From: Actinomycetota bacterium
GTDB taxonomy: Bacteria; Actinomycetota; CADDZG01; WHSQ01
Length of the DNA stretch: 49,241 nucleotides
Direction: 5' to 3'
NCBI GenBank assembly: GCA_030447315.1
Contig: JAUJPD010000001.1
Location: 397,106-446,346 of the forward strand
The translations under genes were made by a program, and so were the position numbers. Shown here piece after piece: positions 47,424 to 49,241 of this stretch. Below the pieces are notes generated by a model. The model searched no databases. It saw only the letters and a list, made by a program, of their open reading frames with translations, and was not told the DNA's origin. Every line of letters begins with the position of its first letter. Within the stretch, counting starts at the first letter, position 1.

Positions 47424-47655
47424 GAAACTGCCACCTCCTGGAGTCGCCATCTTCCGGCGTGAGCGATAGATGTATCCAGACAATAAGCCCTTATCTCTCT
47501 ACAACGGCCCCAAGGGGCGGAAGGTTGTCTTCAAGGTGCGCCGTCGGCGAATTGTTTGCCTTGCTGGGGTAACTATGAGCCCAAAACCACGGTGGGCGCC
47601 GGTTCTGTCTGACAGCGATGGAGCGGCCGCTTTCTGGCCGCGACTGGACCAGGAG

Positions 47656-47940
47656 CTAGGAGGCTCTGCGGGCCCTCGCGCGGCGTCGCTTGAGCGAGCC
47701 TCGCTCCTTGTCGGTGTAGCCGCCCCAGATCCCGTACTTCTGGTTGGTGTCCATGGCGAACTCCAGACACGGGTTCCTGACGGGGCAGGTGTGGCAGATC
47801 GACTTGGCGTGGCTCTCGCGGGTCTGACGCTCGAGCTCGGACTCGCCCTCTTCGGCGCCGAAGAACAGGTTGTTGTCGTACTGGCGACAAGCGGCCTCTT
47901 CCTGCCATTCGAGATGCTCGTCGAACTCAACCATGGCCAC
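47656..47940 (-). CDS. WhiB-family Fe-S transcriptional regulator
   Basis: 94 aa, numbered from GTG 47940 (ATG 47934 also possible). The four cluster-binding cysteines are Cys18 (EEAACRQY), Cys49 and Cys52 (SICHTC) and Cys58 (NPCLEF), the C-x2-C-x5-C pattern plus an N-terminal Cys. The turn motif is GIWGGYTDKER (70-80), and a basic tail (SLKRRRARARRAS) follows. WhiB proteins hold a [4Fe-4S] cluster and act with the principal sigma factor in actinobacteria. Which member this is (WhiB1/2/3-like) cannot be set from the sequence alone. The gene lies between the surface-protein array and the phosphatase. Confidence 0.93.
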   Translation of the reverse strand: MAMVEFDEHLEWQEEAACRQYDNNLFFGAEEGESELERQTRESHAKSICHTCPVRNPCLEFAMDTNQKYGIWGGYTDKERGSLKRRRARARRAS

Positions 47941-48251
47941 TTGAGGGCCCTCCTCGCTGTCGGTCGTTGCTTGGTTGATAGAGGTTGTGAGGCGAGGGCT
48001 AGCTTCGTAACCGCCTACTCACTTCCACTCAACGACCCCGCCTGCGGTCCTATTCCGGAGTCGTCTCGTATCTGTTATTACGCACGCCGACGATAAAAAG
48101 TTGTCTTTTCCTCGACAAAGAGTCGGACGAGCAAGGGGGGTAGAGGCGGTCGGCCTCGCTGGCTCGGCCCCCGTCACGTCGTCGGTCAGCCTCCCGTCAC
48201 GGGTCTGGGTGCCGTGTCGGTCACGGGACCGACGCCCAGGGCCTGGCTTTG
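47941..48251. other. 311-bp intergenic region before whiB
   Basis: This stretch is upstream of whiB (minus) and downstream of the phosphatase gene. The sequence next to whiB contains a palindrome (GAGGGCCCTC at 47944) and AT-rich stretches around 48060-48115 (ATAAAAAGTTGTC) that could hold promoter elements. No ORF of note is present. CCCGTCACG recurs twice near 48167-48200 with no clear role. Confidence 0.5.
48205..48239 (-). terminator. hairpin after the phosphatase gene
   Basis: The inner stem GTCGGTC with GACCGAC (loop ACGG) and the outer CTGGG with CCCAG lie 13 bp beyond the phosphatase stop. They lack a T tract, so the terminator is only probable. Confidence 0.4.
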
Positions 48252-49241
48252 CTAGGTCTTGCGACAGACCACCGACACCAGCCGGTCCTTGACCAGGACC
48301 GCGTCCATCAACAGCTCGTCCTCACGGCCCTCGAACCCCTCGGGCACCTCGGCCCCCTCTTTGATGTTCTCTCCGATCGTGTAGCCCGAGACCCAGCGCG
48401 CCATCTTCTCGAGCTTGGCGTCGTTAGCCTCTAGCTGGTCGATCCTCACGAACACGCCGGCGGCGCCCACGCTGCTGATCAGGTTGATGTCGTCGTCGGT
48501 CTTGTCGAAGACCGCGTTCATGTCGGCGGCGAGCTCTCCTCCGAAGATCGGCCACGCCCCGGACTCGTGCGGGTAGGGCGTCTGGCCGTGGTCGGCGGTG
48601 AGGAACAGGACCCACTCGCCCTCGCCGACGCGCTGGTCGAGGAAGTCCATGAAGCGACGGAGGTTGGTGTCTTGGGCTTTGATGATCTCGCCCACCTCGG
48701 GAGAGGTCATGCCCCACTTGTGTCCCGCGACGTCCGCGGTCTTGAAGTTGACGTAGAGCAGGTCGGAGATGTCGTCGGCCCCGAATCCTTCGGCCCTCAT
48801 CATTCTCCGAAGAAGCCACTCCTCGTAGTCCGCGATGGCGGGTGTGTAGTGGACCTCGTCGGGTTCGGCGAGGGGATGGCCGCGCCACTTCCCGTCACGT
48901 GAGCCATCACGGGTGTCCAACTCGTCGCCGAAGGCCGCGAGCCGATCCAGATCCGAGATGTCGGGAACGGTGTAGATGTTCTCGTTGGTGTTCGTGAGCC
49001 CCGTCAGCTTCTCGAGGATGGCGACCGGGTCCTTGTCTGCTCCGGGCAAGGCGGAGCCGTGTCCGATCATGCCCAGGTGCCAGGTCTTCGAGCCGAGCAT
49101 CCCGGTGACGGGCTCGTTGTCGAGCGCGAGGTCGTAGGCGTCGGACAGGGTCGTGACCTTCAAACGGTCGGCGGTGAGACCTCCGAAGGGATCGACCTGC
49201 TCGTAGTTCTTGTCTCGGATCTTCAAAGAGGCCATCCCGTG
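48252..49241 (-). CDS. alkaline phosphatase superfamily protein, 5-prime truncated by the window edge
   Basis: The C-terminal 327 or more residues of an alkaline phosphatase/nucleotide pyrophosphatase-type hydrolase. Motifs present: KTWHLGMIGHGSALPG, DLLYVNFKTADVAGHKWG (metal ligand Asp and His), VLFLTADHGQTPYPHESGAWP (the Asp-His pair of the superfamily) and a C-terminal VGAAGVFVRIDQLE. The nucleophile Thr/Ser region near the N-terminus lies outside the window. ATG 49235 is probably internal because upstream codons are open (HG before it). It could act on nucleotides or phosphonates, or on phosphate esters; given its place in a phosphate-rich region, phosphate release is likely. Intact as far as seen. 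Confidence 0.82.
   Translation of the reverse strand, partial: HGMASLKIRDKNYEQVDPFGGLTADRLKVTTLSDAYDLALDNEPVTGMLGSKTWHLGMIGHGSALPGADKDPVAILEKLTGLTNTNENIYTVPDISDLDRLAAFGDELDTRDGSRDGKWRGHPLAEPDEVHYTPAIADYEEWLLRRMMRAEGFGADDISDLLYVNFKTADVAGHKWGMTSPEVGEIIKAQDTNLRRFMDFLDQRVGEGEWVLFLTADHGQTPYPHESGAWPIFGGELAADMNAVFDKTDDDINLISSVGAAGVFVRIDQLEANDAKLEKMARWVSGYTIGENIKEGAEVPEGFEGREDELLMDAVLVKDRLVSVVCRKT

Noticed and set aside
1-49241. Genomic or prophage island
   Set aside because: No integrase, transposase, phage structural gene, attachment repeat or clear base-composition shift was seen. The three palindromic elements are too short and lack a transposase.

Overview
The window is high-GC bacterial chromosome, most likely from a deep-branching or uncultured Actinomycetota. 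Markers for that are a WhiB-type Fe-S regulator, a SenX3/RegX3-like two-component pair, a PPK1 and NUDIX-histidine-phosphatase neighbourhood as in mycobacteria, an F420-dependent (LLM class) oxidoreductase, and a Spo0H/SigH-type sigma factor. I cannot name a genus. There is no integrase, transposase, plasmid gene or CRISPR array.

Layout. (1) Left edge: a selenocysteine tRNA (minus), then sigH and a PAC2-family gene. (2) 1.9-21.2 kb is a phosphate island: phoU with a GTGA-coupled small ORF, phoR/regX3, a second phoU, pstSCAB, ppk1, a CYTH-CHAD protein, a MutT1-like NUDIX/phosphatase, a glycerophosphodiester phosphodiesterase, an ArsC/LMW-PTP-like fragment, and three Tat-exported alkaline phosphatases (PhoX, PhoD, PhoX). 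Pho-box-like sites (11-nt-spaced TTCA repeats) lie before phoU, pstS, ppk and the GDPD gene, and a candidate small RNA with its own terminator lies between pstS and ppk. (3) 21.4-27.5 kb holds secreted proteins: an M28 peptidase, an unknown exported protein, an LVIVD-type propeller protein and an Asp-box/von Willebrand A membrane-anchored protein. (4) 27.5-37.3 kb is mostly housekeeping: HD-GYP, NAD-epimerase, GT4 glycosyltransferase, HPF-like and TetR genes, a phasin-like protein, a polyprenyl diphosphate synthase, YjbQ, a membrane-tailed ECF sigma factor, an MTHFR-like protein and an LLM oxidoreductase. (5) 37.3-47.4 kb is the most unusual part: four tandem, same-strand, paralogous genes for large exported proteins built from three recurring modules (an N-terminal LLNPS module, an AEI-x-P/DAHRV module and a Big-1-like Ig module carrying GEH and HIE/HTE motifs). 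One ends in RTX nonapeptides, and two share a near-identical C-terminal cassette. (6) Right edge: whiB and a truncated alkaline-phosphatase-superfamily gene.

Two global points. Many conserved genes between about 6.3 and 31.5 kb, and some later ones, are broken by single-base frameshifts even though all their domains are present in order. I read this as uncorrected indels in the assembly, not mass pseudogenisation, and I annotate whole gene extents. Second, a 50-bp palindromic element with the core CCACCGCCGGCGGTGG occurs three times, each just after a stop codon.

Together the left half describes a cell that senses phosphate, imports it at high affinity, strips it from organic phosphates outside the cell and stores it as polyphosphate. 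The right half encodes a matching investment in secreted and surface proteins.
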